Shown piece by piece: positions 53,356 to 62,502 of a stretch of DNA of 64,000 nt. Both the position numbers and the translations under genes were made by a program. The stretch lies in the NCBI GenBank assembly GCA_937944855.1, contig CALFAY010000013.1, positions 62,001 through 126,000 of the forward strand, written 5' to 3'. Position 1 is the first letter of the stretch, and each line of letters begins with the position of its first letter. This DNA is from an uncultured Planctomycetota bacterium (GTDB lineage: Bacteria > Planctomycetota > Planctomycetia > Gemmatales > HRBIN36). The notes under the pieces were generated by a model that was not told where the DNA came from, did no database searches, and was given only the letters and a program-made list of their open reading frames with translations.

Positions 53356-54551
53356 AACCGTGGACCGACACCATGACGGACAACAAGAATCTGTGGACGC
53401 AGCCTTGGCGAAGTTTGCTGCTGACGGCGCTGGTCCTGGTTCCGATCACCGCCCAGGCCGAGGAATTGTTCATCAAGGCCGGCCGGATTTACACGCTGGA
53501 CGGACCGCCGTTGTCGCCCGGTGTCGTCCATGTGCGGGACGGCAAGATCGTCGCCGTCGGACCCGATCTCCCCATCGCCTCGGGCAGCCGTTTCCGCGAC
53601 CTGGGTTCCGGAGTGCTGCTGCCGGGCTTCATTGACGCCGCCAGTTCCGCGGGTCTGGAAGGCGGACGGGCTGAATCCACGGTCGAAGTCAGTCCCCGTC
53701 TCCGCGCCCTCGATGCCGTCGATCCGTCCAGTTCCGCCCTTCGTCGGCTGTGTCATGAGGGTGTCACGACGGTGCACATTCTGCCCGGCACGGACAACGT
53801 CATCAGCGGCTTGTCCTGCATCCTGAAGACCCTGACCGACCGCCGACGACAACCGCTGCGAGCCGACTATGGATTGGCCATCACCACGTCCTCCGATCCC
53901 GTCGAAGGCAATTCCTCGCGCAACCGTCCGGACTCGATCTACAACCGTCAGCCGACCAACCGCATGGGCGTCGTCTGGCTGTTGCGGAGCGAGTTCGGAT
54001 TGGCGACCCGGACCTCGACCCCCGACCGGGCCGTACTCCGCGAAGTGCTCGCCGGAACCAGGCCCGTGTTCTGCACCAGCCGGCTCGACACCGACCTGCT
54101 GGCGGCCCTGCGACTGCGGGAGGAATACCCGATGCGGCTGGTCCTGGTCGGTGGCCAGGAGGCGTATCGTGTGCGCGAGCAGATCGCCGCGGCCGGGGTG
54201 CCGCTGCTGTTGGCCCGCGTCAGCAGCCAAGCTGGCATCGGACCGGAAAGCACGGAGACGATCCTGAATCTGCCGGGGGTTTTACAGCAAGCGGGCATTC
54301 CGATCTGCCTGACCGGCGGCGATCTGCTGGAACAGGCCCGCTGGGCCGTCCGCTTCGGGCTGCCCCGGGATGCCGCCCTGGAAGCGATCACCGTGCAACC
54401 GGCCCGCGTACTGCAACTGGAACAGCGCGTCGGCCGCATCAAGCCCGGTCTGGACGCCGATCTGGTCGCCCTCAGCGGCGATCCGTTCGATTGCTCGACG
54501 CGAATCCTTTGGACCATGATCGACGGCATCATCCGCGCCGAGGAGCCGTGA
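53352..54551 (+). CDS. Exported amidohydrolase-like protein, metal site lost
   Basis: A 399-residue single module. The N-terminus has a hydrophobic export segment (LLLTALVLVPITAQAEE) preceded by a longer polar stretch. The framework is complete (GRIYTLDGPPLSPGVVHVRD, then VLLPGFIDAASSAGL and IKPGLDADLVALSGDPF), but HxH is AxS and the histidine of strand 5 is absent (VFCTSRLDTD). The loop after the first strands is long. The ATG overlaps the stop of the preceding gene (ATGA); the next gene begins two bases after its stop. Confidence 0.78.
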   Translation: MKPWTDTMTDNKNLWTQPWRSLLLTALVLVPITAQAEELFIKAGRIYTLDGPPLSPGVVHVRDGKIVAVGPDLPIASGSRFRDLGSGVLLPGFIDAASSAGLEGGRAESTVEVSPRLRALDAVDPSSSALRRLCHEGVTTVHILPGTDNVISGLSCILKTLTDRRRQPLRADYGLAITTSSDPVEGNSSRNRPDSIYNRQPTNRMGVVWLLRSEFGLATRTSTPDRAVLREVLAGTRPVFCTSRLDTDLLAALRLREEYPMRLVLVGGQEAYRVREQIAAAGVPLLLARVSSQAGIGPESTETILNLPGVLQQAGIPICLTGGDLLEQARWAVRFGLPRDAALEAITVQPARVLQLEQRVGRIKPGLDADLVALSGDPFDCSTRILWTMIDGIIRAEEP

Positions 54552-54553
54552 CT

Positions 54554-55933
54554 ATGCGTTGTCACTCCTTTGTCGTTCTGCTTGTGCTGACCTCGCTATC
54601 CGGGGCGTGGGGCGAAGAGGTCCTGGCGATCAAGGGCGGCAAAATCTTGCCGGTGTCGGGTCCGCCCATCGAAAGCGGCGTGGTGGTGATCCGAAACGGA
54701 AAGATCGAAGCCGTCGGCAAGGACTTGGCCATTCCGCCTGATGCCCGGGTCCTCGACGCCACGGGCAAGGTCGTCATGCCCGGTCTGATCGAAGTCCACT
54801 CCTCCCGCGGCATGGACCAGACCAACGAAACCAACCCGATCGTGCCGTTTTTGTCCGTGGTGGACGCGATTGATCCAAGCCAGGATTACTTCGAGGAGTG
54901 TCGGCGGCAGGGGATCACGACAGCGGCCATCGTCCCGGGAAACAACACGATCTTCGGCGGGCAGGCGGCCATCGTGCGGACCGCCGGCCAGTTCCTCAAC
55001 GAAATGCTCCTCAAGCGGGACATCGGCATGAAGATTTCCCTGCGGCCGACTGGGGACCGCAATCGCATGGGTCAGGTGGCGGCCATTCGTCGGGAACTCG
55101 ATGCCGCCCGGGAGGCGATGACCGAGCGCAGCCGAACCTCGCAGGCCCAGCCGCAGCCGACGCCGGACGCCAAAGGCGGCAACGGCTCCGGCCCGGGACC
55201 GCTGGCCGAAAGCGACGACGAGGACACGCAGCAGCGTCGGCCGCGTCCCGGCGGCGGCGACCAGGCCGGCCAGGAGACCAATCCTGACGCCGCCCTCGTG
55301 CGGGCGGCATTGGCCAAGCTGCTCAAGGGCGAACAGATCGCCTTCATCTACTGCGAACTGCCGATGGACGTGCCCCAGGCGGTCCGGCTGGTCAAGGAAT
55401 ACAAACTGCGGGGCGTGCTCGTGCTTGCTCCGGCTTGTCACAGGGCTGTCAAACAGGTTGCCGCCTCGGGCTTGCCGGTGGTTCTCGAACCGACGCTGGT
55501 GCTGTGGGAGAGCGATCCGCGAACCGGAGAGGAGAAGCAGATCGTACTGCCGAAGCTGTACCGGGACGCCGGGGTGCCGGTGACCTTCACGGTGACGCCG
55601 ACCCAGCCGGCGGGAGCGGGGCGGGGCAGCGGCAGCCAGCCGCCGATTCTGGGCACGAATTTCCTCTGGTTCCAGGCGGCCACGGCCCTGAAATACGGCA
55701 CGCCTTACGACGAAGCCCTGCGGTCGATCACGCTGCGGCCCGCGGAAGTGCTCGGTATCGCCGACAGCCGTGGTTCGCTGGAACCGGGAAAGGCCGCAGA
55801 TGTCGTGATCCTCAGCGGCGATCCGCTCAAGCTCGATACCTGGGTCGAGACCACGATCATTGACGGGCGGGTGGTGTACGAACGGCACAACGACCGCAAG
55901 ATCAAGGCCTTGTTGAAACCGGATGCGGAGTGA
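54554..55933 (+). CDS. Exported amidohydrolase-like protein, metal site lost
   Basis: A 459-residue module. Signal peptide MRCHSFVVLLVLTSLSGAWG; framework VVMPGLIEVHSSRGM, with one His kept and the second replaced by Ser; strand-5 position IAFIYCELP (no His), strand 6 GVLVLAPACH, strand 8 VTFTVTPTQPAG (no Asp). A 45-residue acidic, glycine-rich insertion (AESDDEDTQQRRPRPGGG and neighbours) lies before strand 5. It ends with SLEPGKAADVVILSGDPL, the usual C-terminal composite strand. AGGAG precedes the ATG at 54554 by 8 bases. Confidence 0.8.
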   Translation: MRCHSFVVLLVLTSLSGAWGEEVLAIKGGKILPVSGPPIESGVVVIRNGKIEAVGKDLAIPPDARVLDATGKVVMPGLIEVHSSRGMDQTNETNPIVPFLSVVDAIDPSQDYFEECRRQGITTAAIVPGNNTIFGGQAAIVRTAGQFLNEMLLKRDIGMKISLRPTGDRNRMGQVAAIRRELDAAREAMTERSRTSQAQPQPTPDAKGGNGSGPGPLAESDDEDTQQRRPRPGGGDQAGQETNPDAALVRAALAKLLKGEQIAFIYCELPMDVPQAVRLVKEYKLRGVLVLAPACHRAVKQVAASGLPVVLEPTLVLWESDPRTGEEKQIVLPKLYRDAGVPVTFTVTPTQPAGAGRGSGSQPPILGTNFLWFQAATALKYGTPYDEALRSITLRPAEVLGIADSRGSLEPGKAADVVILSGDPLKLDTWVETTIIDGRVVYERHNDRKIKALLKPDAE

Positions 55934-55972
55934 GTCGTGATACGCTTCTCTCCGCCATGAGTTCGGGTGCAT

Positions 55973-58381
55973 ATGCGAGTTGCTTGTACATTCGCGGCCT
56001 TGTTGAGCTTTGCCGCTTCCCTCCTTGCGGGGGAGGTGCGCGTCTATCACGCGGCCCAGATCTGGCCGGGCAATGGTCCGCCTCTTACGGATGCCGTGCT
56101 GGTCGTCGAGGACGGCAAGATCATTGCTGTCGGCAAAGCGAGCGAGGTGTCGATCCCCGAAACAGCGCTGCGGCACAACCTGGGCAAAGCGGTCATCATC
56201 CCGGGTTTGATCGCCGGAGAAACCGGACTGGCCGAGGGCGGACGCGATGATGCCGTGGCCTTCACGCCGCATCATCGGGCCGTGGATGGCTTCGACTGGT
56301 ACGGCGACTACGCAGCGGTCCTGGCCGGAGGCGTGACCACGGTGCAGGTGTCGCCGGGTTCCCGGCGTCTGGTCCCCGGACAGGGGGCCGTGGTCAAGCT
56401 GCACGGTGCGGACCTGGACCGCCGCACGCTCAAAGCTCCCGAGAGCCTCCGTATCGTCCTCGGCGAGGCGTACAAAAATCCGCCCCGCATCTACGAGCCG
56501 CCTGTCGGCGCGGTTTCCGTCGAGCGACCGCTTCTGCCATCGCAACCGCAATTGGCCGGCAGCCTCGCGGCCGCCGTCGCCGGACTTCGCAGCGCCTTCG
56601 TCGCCGCCAAAAGTCGCCGTCCTCAATCGGATCCGATCCTGGACCCCCTGGCCTTGCCGATGACCGAGAAGTTGCGAGTTCGCGTCAGTGCTTCCGGGCC
56701 TGGAGATGTTCCGGCGATGTTGACCGTGGCGAAAGAGTTCGACCTGCGGCTGACGCTTGTGGAGCCGAACCTGAGCGGCACCAAAGTCGCCGAGTGGAAG
56801 CCCCACGTGGAGGGGGTGGTCCTGAGCATCGGCATCCGTCCGGGCATGATCGGGGACGGACTGCCGCCGCGTCCCCCGGCGGACCTCGCCCGGCAACTCC
56901 TGGTCGCCGGTCTTCCAGTCGCCCTCAAGCCGGTGCAGGATGCCGATCTAAAGGACCTGCTCTATCTGGCCGGGCAGTTCCGACCGCAACTGAGCGAAGT
57001 CGAGGCCTTGCGGCTGGTCACGGCTGATGCCGCTGCAGTGCTCGGCGTCGCTAACCGCGTTGGTACCCTGGCCGCAGGCAGAGACGCCGATTTCGTCGTC
57101 CTCAGCGGGCCGCCCTTCGCTGTGCCGACACGGGTCCGCCAGGTGTATGTCGATGGGGAGCCGGTCATCTCGGCCGGGGAGAGCAAACGGCGGCTGCTGC
57201 GGGCAGGGCGGATCTTCACCGGCACCGGCGAAGCGCTGAGCGATGCCGCGGTTCTCATCGACCACGGCAAGATTCGTGCCGTCGGCCGGGAGGTCGCCCT
57301 GCCGCCCGATGCGGTCGTGCAGGAATTTCCCGACGCCGTCATCGTCCCGGGCTTCATTGACCTGGGGGTGACGTTCGGCGTCGGCGGTTCGCTGTCGTCG
57401 GCGGTGCCATTGCAGACCCGACTCGGCGAACGGCTGGTGATCGGCGACCCAGCGTACAAGCCGGTACGACAGGCCGGTGTCACCACCGTGCTGCTTTCCG
57501 GTCCTGCTCCGGCCGCCGTCGTCGCCTACAAGCCGACCGATAAACCGCGGGTGGTTCAGGATCCCGTGGCCTTGCGTTTCGCCTTGCGGGGCAATTTGTC
57601 TTCGGCCTCGGCATCGCTGCGGGAAACGCTCCGGGCCGGCAAAGCCTACGCCGACGCCTGGGACCGCTACGAGAAGGAATTGCCGCTCTACGAACAGAAA
57701 AAGAAGGAGTACAACGCTCAGATCGCCGCTCAACAACAGGCTCGACAAGCATCGGGCGACCAGGAACAGAAGGCTGGAGAACAAAAGGCGGACGAAAAAA
57801 AGGACGAGAAGAAGCCGGAACCGCCTCGGCCCCCGGAACGTCCGCAGGCCAACCCGGCGCTGGAACCGTACCGGGCGCTGTTCTCCCGGCGGATTCCCGC
57901 GCTGGTCGAGGTCCAGCGGGAGGACGCGATCCGCCTGGCCATCGCCATCTGCCGCGAGGAGTTCGATCTGAAGTTGGTCCTCGTCGGAGCGGAGGACGCG
58001 CCCCGAGTCGGGAAGCTGCTGGCGGAAAAGGCCGTGGGCGTGGTCCTCCGGCCGCAGCTGGTCCGCGCTTCCGAGCGAGACGAAATCAATGTGCCGATGG
58101 AACTGTCCCTCAGCGGAGTCGCTTTTGGCTTTCAGTCCCAGGCTGGTCTCGGCTCCCGGCTGCTTCCGGGGGCGGTCGGCTACGCCGTGCATCGGGGCCT
58201 GGCTCCGCAGGACGGCCTGCACGGTCTGTCCGTCCAGGCGGCCCGGCTCCTGGGGCTGGATCAGGTCGGCACGCTGACGGCGGGCAAGGATGCCGATCTG
58301 GTCGTGCTCTCCGGATCGCCTTTCGACCCGGCGACGCGCGTTCTGGCCGTGATGATTGACGGCGAATGGGTTCACGAGTGA
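55973..58381 (+). CDS. Exported double amidohydrolase-like protein, metal site lost
   Basis: A protein of about 800 residues with a signal peptide (VACTFAALLSFAASLLAG) and two modules. Module 1 has VIIPGLIAGETGLAEGG, with no HxH; module 2 has VIVPGFIDLGVTFGVGG, also without it. Both end in the typical GxDADxVVLSG pattern. Between the helix DAWDRYEKELPLYEQK and the strand-5 region of module 2 lies a Gln/Lys/Glu-rich, proline-rich linker of about 50 residues. ATG at 55973 or GTG at 55967 are possible starts, neither with a good ribosome binding site. It follows the previous gene after 39 bases. Confidence 0.78.
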   Translation: MRVACTFAALLSFAASLLAGEVRVYHAAQIWPGNGPPLTDAVLVVEDGKIIAVGKASEVSIPETALRHNLGKAVIIPGLIAGETGLAEGGRDDAVAFTPHHRAVDGFDWYGDYAAVLAGGVTTVQVSPGSRRLVPGQGAVVKLHGADLDRRTLKAPESLRIVLGEAYKNPPRIYEPPVGAVSVERPLLPSQPQLAGSLAAAVAGLRSAFVAAKSRRPQSDPILDPLALPMTEKLRVRVSASGPGDVPAMLTVAKEFDLRLTLVEPNLSGTKVAEWKPHVEGVVLSIGIRPGMIGDGLPPRPPADLARQLLVAGLPVALKPVQDADLKDLLYLAGQFRPQLSEVEALRLVTADAAAVLGVANRVGTLAAGRDADFVVLSGPPFAVPTRVRQVYVDGEPVISAGESKRRLLRAGRIFTGTGEALSDAAVLIDHGKIRAVGREVALPPDAVVQEFPDAVIVPGFIDLGVTFGVGGSLSSAVPLQTRLGERLVIGDPAYKPVRQAGVTTVLLSGPAPAAVVAYKPTDKPRVVQDPVALRFALRGNLSSASASLRETLRAGKAYADAWDRYEKELPLYEQKKKEYNAQIAAQQQARQASGDQEQKAGEQKADEKKDEKKPEPPRPPERPQANPALEPYRALFSRRIPALVEVQREDAIRLAIAICREEFDLKLVLVGAEDAPRVGKLLAEKAVGVVLRPQLVRASERDEINVPMELSLSGVAFGFQSQAGLGSRLLPGAVGYAVHRGLAPQDGLHGLSVQAARLLGLDQVGTLTAGKDADLVVLSGSPFDPATRVLAVMIDGEWVHE

Positions 58382-58423
58382 CATGGGGTTGACAATCCCT
58401 CTGACGCATCAGGAAAGCCTTCC

Positions 58424-59674
58424 ATGTTGGCAGGAAGATTTTTGCCCGGCATCGTTGTGACTTGTGCGGCCGCCCTGCTACTGCCGGCGCTGGTGGGGGC
58501 CGGCGAGAAGCCGAAACTGGCCATCCACGTCGCCAGGGCGATCCCTTGCGCCGGCGAGCCGATCGAAAACGCCACGATCCTTGTCGCGGACGGCAAGATC
58601 AAGGCGGTGGGCAAGCGTGGCGAATTGGCCGTGCCCGAAGGCTACCAGGTCATCGACCACGGCACCCGTTGGGCCATGCCGGGCATGATTGACGCCCACA
58701 GCCACATCGGCGGGGCGATGGGCGACATCAACGAGATGGTCTATCAGACCAATCCCGAGTTGCGGGTGCTGGACGTGATTCGGCCGCACAACGAGCAGCT
58801 GAAAAACGCCGTGGCCGGAGGCGTGACCACGATCACCTTCATCCCCGGTTCGGGCACCAACATGGGCGGTTGGGGGGCGCTGATGAAGACCGGCCCAGGC
58901 AAGCTCGAAGACGTGCTCCTCCGCTTCCCCGGCGTGCTGAAGATCGCTCAGGCGGGCAATCCGGAGCGACGCGGCGGCGAGGTCGGCAGCGGCCGCATGG
59001 GCATGAACCACATCATCCGGGAGCAGCTCCGCGAGGGCATGGGCTACGTCAAGGACTGGGACGATTACGAAGCAGGCCGCCGTCCGGACAAACCCGCCGT
59101 CAATCTCCGCCTGGAATACTTCAAGCCGCTGTTCCGCCGACAGATTCCCGTGCTCGTCCACACGCAGGGTTACCAGGTCATCATGAGTACCTTGCGGATT
59201 CTGCACGACGAGATGAACCTGAAGGTCATCATCGGCCACGGCTGCTTTGACAGCAACTTGCTCTCGGAGGAGATCCTGAAGCGGGGCATCCCGGTGATGG
59301 CAGGGCCGCGCGGCTTCCGGTATGATCCGGCTGACGGCCAGGTGAAAGGGCAGGTGGCTGGCTTCGCGGATCGGGGCGTCAAGGCCCTGGGCGTCAACAC
59401 CGATTCGCCAGTCGTGCCGCAGGAGGAACTGGCCTTCCAGGCGACCATGGCGGTGCGGCTCGGTTGGAATGACGAGGACGCCATCCGCGGACTGACCATC
59501 GAACCGGCCAAGGCCCTGATGATCGAGGACCGCGTCGGTTCCCTCGAAGTCGGCAAGGATGCGGACATCGTGATTACGACCGGCTCCATCCTCGACCCTC
59601 GCCATTATGTCGTGGAAGTGTTCATTGACGGGCGTTCGGTGTACGACGTGAAAAAAGACCGACGACGGTTTTAA
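58424..59674 (+). CDS. Exported amidohydrolase with intact metal-binding residues
   Basis: The only module of the array with the full metal site of the family. The 416-residue protein has a signal peptide (MLAGRFLPGIVVTCAAALLL), HxH as His92 and His94 in MIDAHSHIGGAMG, the strand-5 His246 in IPVLVHTQGYQ, the strand-6 His272 in KVIIGHGCFD and the strand-8 Asp327 in ALGVNTDSPVV. It also has the helical MGMNHIIREQLREGMGYVK segment of the imidazolonepropionase/prolidase-like group. Substrate is unknown; hydrolysis of a cyclic amide or an N-terminal amino-acid bond is a family-based guess. AGGA lies 9 bases before the ATG. The next gene starts three bases after its stop. Confidence 0.85.
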   Translation: MLAGRFLPGIVVTCAAALLLPALVGAGEKPKLAIHVARAIPCAGEPIENATILVADGKIKAVGKRGELAVPEGYQVIDHGTRWAMPGMIDAHSHIGGAMGDINEMVYQTNPELRVLDVIRPHNEQLKNAVAGGVTTITFIPGSGTNMGGWGALMKTGPGKLEDVLLRFPGVLKIAQAGNPERRGGEVGSGRMGMNHIIREQLREGMGYVKDWDDYEAGRRPDKPAVNLRLEYFKPLFRRQIPVLVHTQGYQVIMSTLRILHDEMNLKVIIGHGCFDSNLLSEEILKRGIPVMAGPRGFRYDPADGQVKGQVAGFADRGVKALGVNTDSPVVPQEELAFQATMAVRLGWNDEDAIRGLTIEPAKALMIEDRVGSLEVGKDADIVITTGSILDPRHYVVEVFIDGRSVYDVKKDRRRF

Positions 59675-59677
59675 GCC

Positions 59678-60931
59678 ATGCGCTTGCTAGCCCTGTCATG
59701 TTTGTTGGCCCTGCCGGCGTTGGCGACGAGCCAGCAGATCGTGGTCATTCACAATGCCGTGGTCGAGACGCTGGGACCGGCGGGCCGTCTGGAGAACGCC
59801 ACGGTAGTCATCCGCGACGGCAAGATCGCCGCCGTGGGCAAAGATCTGCCCGTGCCTGAGTTCGCCGAGGTGATCGACGCCCAGGGCGGAACGCTCATGC
59901 CGGGGATCGTTGATCCGTACTTCCAGGTCGCCATCACCCCGGCCACCGCCGACAGCGGGGAACGAACCACCGTCGTTCGGGGGCGGACCTTTCCGTTCGG
60001 CGGATTCGGCGGAAGGCCAGCGTCGGGCTTCACCCGCATCGCCGACAACTTCTATCCCTACGACCCCGGCCTCAAGCCGCTGCCTCGGGTCGGCATTTGT
60101 CGGGCGAACGTCGTCTCCAGCGGCGTCGGCCAGGCGGCGATGATCCGCTGCACGCCTGATCAGCCGGAAACGATGCTGGTGCAGCCGGACGGTCCGATCT
60201 TCGCCACTGTCACCAACAGCACGGAAAGTCTCGACCCGATTCGTTCGCGCCTGGGGCGGAGCGCTCGTCCCTCGGGCGGGTCGGGTACAGGTTCGGCGTC
60301 GTCATCCGCAACGGTCAACGATCCGTGGAAGGACGTAATGGAAGGGAAGAAGCCGCTCATCATCGAGGCCAATACCGCCGCGGCGGTCGTCCACGTCGTG
60401 CGGATGTTGCAGGACCACCCGAACGTCAGGCTGGTCCTGTTCGTGGCCGGCGACGCCGTTCCGGAAAACCTGCCGCTGCTGAAGGAACGCAAAGTATGCG
60501 TGGTGCTGCGGCCTCGCTTTGACTTCCTGCCGGCCTCGCGCGACCGCTTCAGCGCCCCGCGAATGCTGCACGAAAACGGTGTGGAGGTGCTTTTCAGTCT
60601 GACGGCCCGTCCACCGCGTCCGCCAGCGGCCACGCCGCCGACCCAGCAACAACAGCAACAACAGGAAGAAGAGCAGCAGACCGTGCCGGGCGTGGAGCGG
60701 GATTTTCCGCTGTTTCCCGTGGCCATGCAGGTGAAAGCTGGACTGCCCCGACAGACCGCCCTGGAAGCCCTGACGAAAAAACCCGCTGCCTTGCTCGGCT
60801 GGGAGAAGACGCACGGCAGCATCGAACCGGGAAAGGTTGCCGATCTGCTCTTGTTCACCAGCGATCCGCTCGACCCCGCCAGCCGACTGCGGCTCACGCT
60901 CATCGATGGGAGGATAACCCATGCGCACTAA
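59678..60931 (+). CDS. Exported amidohydrolase-like protein, metal site lost
   Basis: A 417-residue module. Signal peptide MRLLALSCLLALPALATS; framework TLMPGIVDPYFQVAIT, where HxH is PxF; strand-5 position PLIIEANTAAAV with Glu in place of His; strand 8 without the Asp. A Gly/Ser-rich segment (RPSGGSGTGSASSS) sits before strand 5, and a run of glutamines and glutamates (TQQQQQQQEEEQQ) interrupts the later part. It ends with IEPGKVADLLLFTSDPLDP. It starts three bases after the intact enzyme gene and overlaps the next gene by 11 bases. Confidence 0.78.
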   Translation: MRLLALSCLLALPALATSQQIVVIHNAVVETLGPAGRLENATVVIRDGKIAAVGKDLPVPEFAEVIDAQGGTLMPGIVDPYFQVAITPATADSGERTTVVRGRTFPFGGFGGRPASGFTRIADNFYPYDPGLKPLPRVGICRANVVSSGVGQAAMIRCTPDQPETMLVQPDGPIFATVTNSTESLDPIRSRLGRSARPSGGSGTGSASSSATVNDPWKDVMEGKKPLIIEANTAAAVVHVVRMLQDHPNVRLVLFVAGDAVPENLPLLKERKVCVVLRPRFDFLPASRDRFSAPRMLHENGVEVLFSLTARPPRPPAATPPTQQQQQQQEEEQQTVPGVERDFPLFPVAMQVKAGLPRQTALEALTKKPAALLGWEKTHGSIEPGKVADLLLFTSDPLDPASRLRLTLIDGRITHAH

Positions 60932-62378
60932 TCGCTCGATCCTCTGCTTTGTTGTGACAGGGATACTGGGATCGGTTCTCATCGCCGAAGAGAATAAAGA
61001 TTCGCAATCGGCCAAGCCGGCTGCTCCGCCGCTGGCCATCGTCGGCGGGGATGTTTACACGGTTTCGCACGGGGTCATCCCGCGGGGCACGGTCTTGATT
61101 CAGGAGGGCAAGATCGCGGCCGTCGGAGCGGATGTCGCCATTCCTGAAAACGCCCTTCGTATCGACGCCTCCGGCAAGAGCGTGACGCCGGGCTTCGTCG
61201 CCATCAGTGCGTCCAACGTCGGCATCCGCACGGGCACCGGAGCACGGGGCCGAACCGGCGAACCGGCGCCGCCGCAGGGGGTCACGGGCCGGGTCGTGGA
61301 CGCCATCAATCCCTACGACCGCAACATCCTCTTCTGTCTGGCCTCGGGCATCACCACGGCATGTGTCGAAGTGTCCGGAGGCGGGGCCGGTCGCTTCGGT
61401 CGGGACGCCCTCGACCCAGAAGAACTGGACGAAACCAATGTCTGCCCCTGCTGCGGCATGACCTATCTACCCTTGGAACCGATCACGGCTCCCAATCCGA
61501 CGGAGCGGACGCCGCGGCGTCATGCCGTACTGCGGATGACCTTCGGCGAGCTGGAGCGGATGCTGGTCAAGGAGTCGCCGTTCTACCATCTTCCCGCCGG
61601 AGCCATTGCTGGCGCGTTCAACAAGCATCAGTGGCGTGAGACGATCAAGCGGGCCAGGGAACAAGTGCGGGATCGTAACGAGACGGAAGACGAAGGCGGC
61701 TTCGGCGGTTTCGGGTTCGGCGGCGGCTTCGGACGCCGGGTGCCGGAAGAGGTCGTGCAACTGGTCGAGAAGAAGATTCCGCTGCGGACCGACGCCGCTT
61801 CGGTCGAGCAGATCCGCACTGCCTTGAGCCTGGCCAAGGAACTCGGATACTCGGTGATTCTCGAAGGAGTCCATGAAGCCTGGCTGATTCCCGAAGAACT
61901 CAAAGAAGCTCAGGCGCAGGTCATCCTTACGCCACGGAGCCGACGTCGGCCGCAACTCGGCAAGGAGGACTCGACCGGCAGTTCCATCGAAACCGCTGGC
62001 ATTCTGGAGCGATCCGGCGTGCCATTCGCCGTGGCTACGTTAGGCAATTCGGTGAACCTCGACGGCATTCCAGGTCGGGACCTGACCAGCCTCATGCTCG
62101 AAGCGGCCTTTGCCGTCCGCGGCGCATGCAGCGACGACACGGCTTTAGCGGCCATCACGATCCATCCTGCGCGGATGCTCGGTCTCGACAAGCGGATCGG
62201 CACCATCGAGGTCGGCAAGGACGCGGACCTGGTCATCCTCACGGGGCCGCCGCTGGATTACCGATCGCATGTGGACAAGGCCCTGGTCGGCGGCAAGGTC
62301 TATTACGACCGGCTGCGGGAGAACATCTACCCCGATCTCCCGAACCGTCCCCGCAGCGCCGCCCAGACGAAGCGGTAG
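60921..62378 (+). CDS. Exported amidohydrolase-like protein with a CPCC insertion, metal site lost
   Basis: The last gene of the array. The 485-residue module has a signal peptide (MRTNRSILCFVVTGILGSVL), the framework SVTPGFVAISASNVGI (no HxH), a strand-5 position with PLRTDAAS (no His) and a C-terminal end IGTIEVGKDADLVILTGPPL. Unique to it is CPCCGM (Cys175, Cys177, Cys178) in ETNVCPCCGMTYLPLEP, a possible metal or disulfide site. A Gly/Phe-rich loop (EDEGGFGGFGFGGGFGRR) lies before strand 5. AGGA precedes the ATG, which lies inside the preceding gene. Confidence 0.78.
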   Translation: MRTNRSILCFVVTGILGSVLIAEENKDSQSAKPAAPPLAIVGGDVYTVSHGVIPRGTVLIQEGKIAAVGADVAIPENALRIDASGKSVTPGFVAISASNVGIRTGTGARGRTGEPAPPQGVTGRVVDAINPYDRNILFCLASGITTACVEVSGGGAGRFGRDALDPEELDETNVCPCCGMTYLPLEPITAPNPTERTPRRHAVLRMTFGELERMLVKESPFYHLPAGAIAGAFNKHQWRETIKRAREQVRDRNETEDEGGFGGFGFGGGFGRRVPEEVVQLVEKKIPLRTDAASVEQIRTALSLAKELGYSVILEGVHEAWLIPEELKEAQAQVILTPRSRRRPQLGKEDSTGSSIETAGILERSGVPFAVATLGNSVNLDGIPGRDLTSLMLEAAFAVRGACSDDTALAAITIHPARMLGLDKRIGTIEVGKDADLVILTGPPLDYRSHVDKALVGGKVYYDRLRENIYPDLPNRPRSAAQTKR

Positions 62379-62435
62379 AGCGTTCCTCGTTCCCGTCCAT
62401 CCGATGCCCCGGACCCGATGCCAGCGCTGGATTTT

Positions 62436-62464
62436 CTGGCATGTTGCTATGCCCAAGCTATAAT
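62436..62464 (+). promoter_or_regulatory. Likely sigma-70-type promoter
   Basis: CTGGCA (62436-62441), a 17-base spacer and a perfect TATAAT (62459-62464) lie 38 bases before the ATG of the next gene. It separates the amidohydrolase array from the following exported protein gene. Confidence 0.55.
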
Positions 62465-62502
62465 TTCGGCATAACCTGAACTCCCTGGGGTCAAGCCGAG
62501 TC

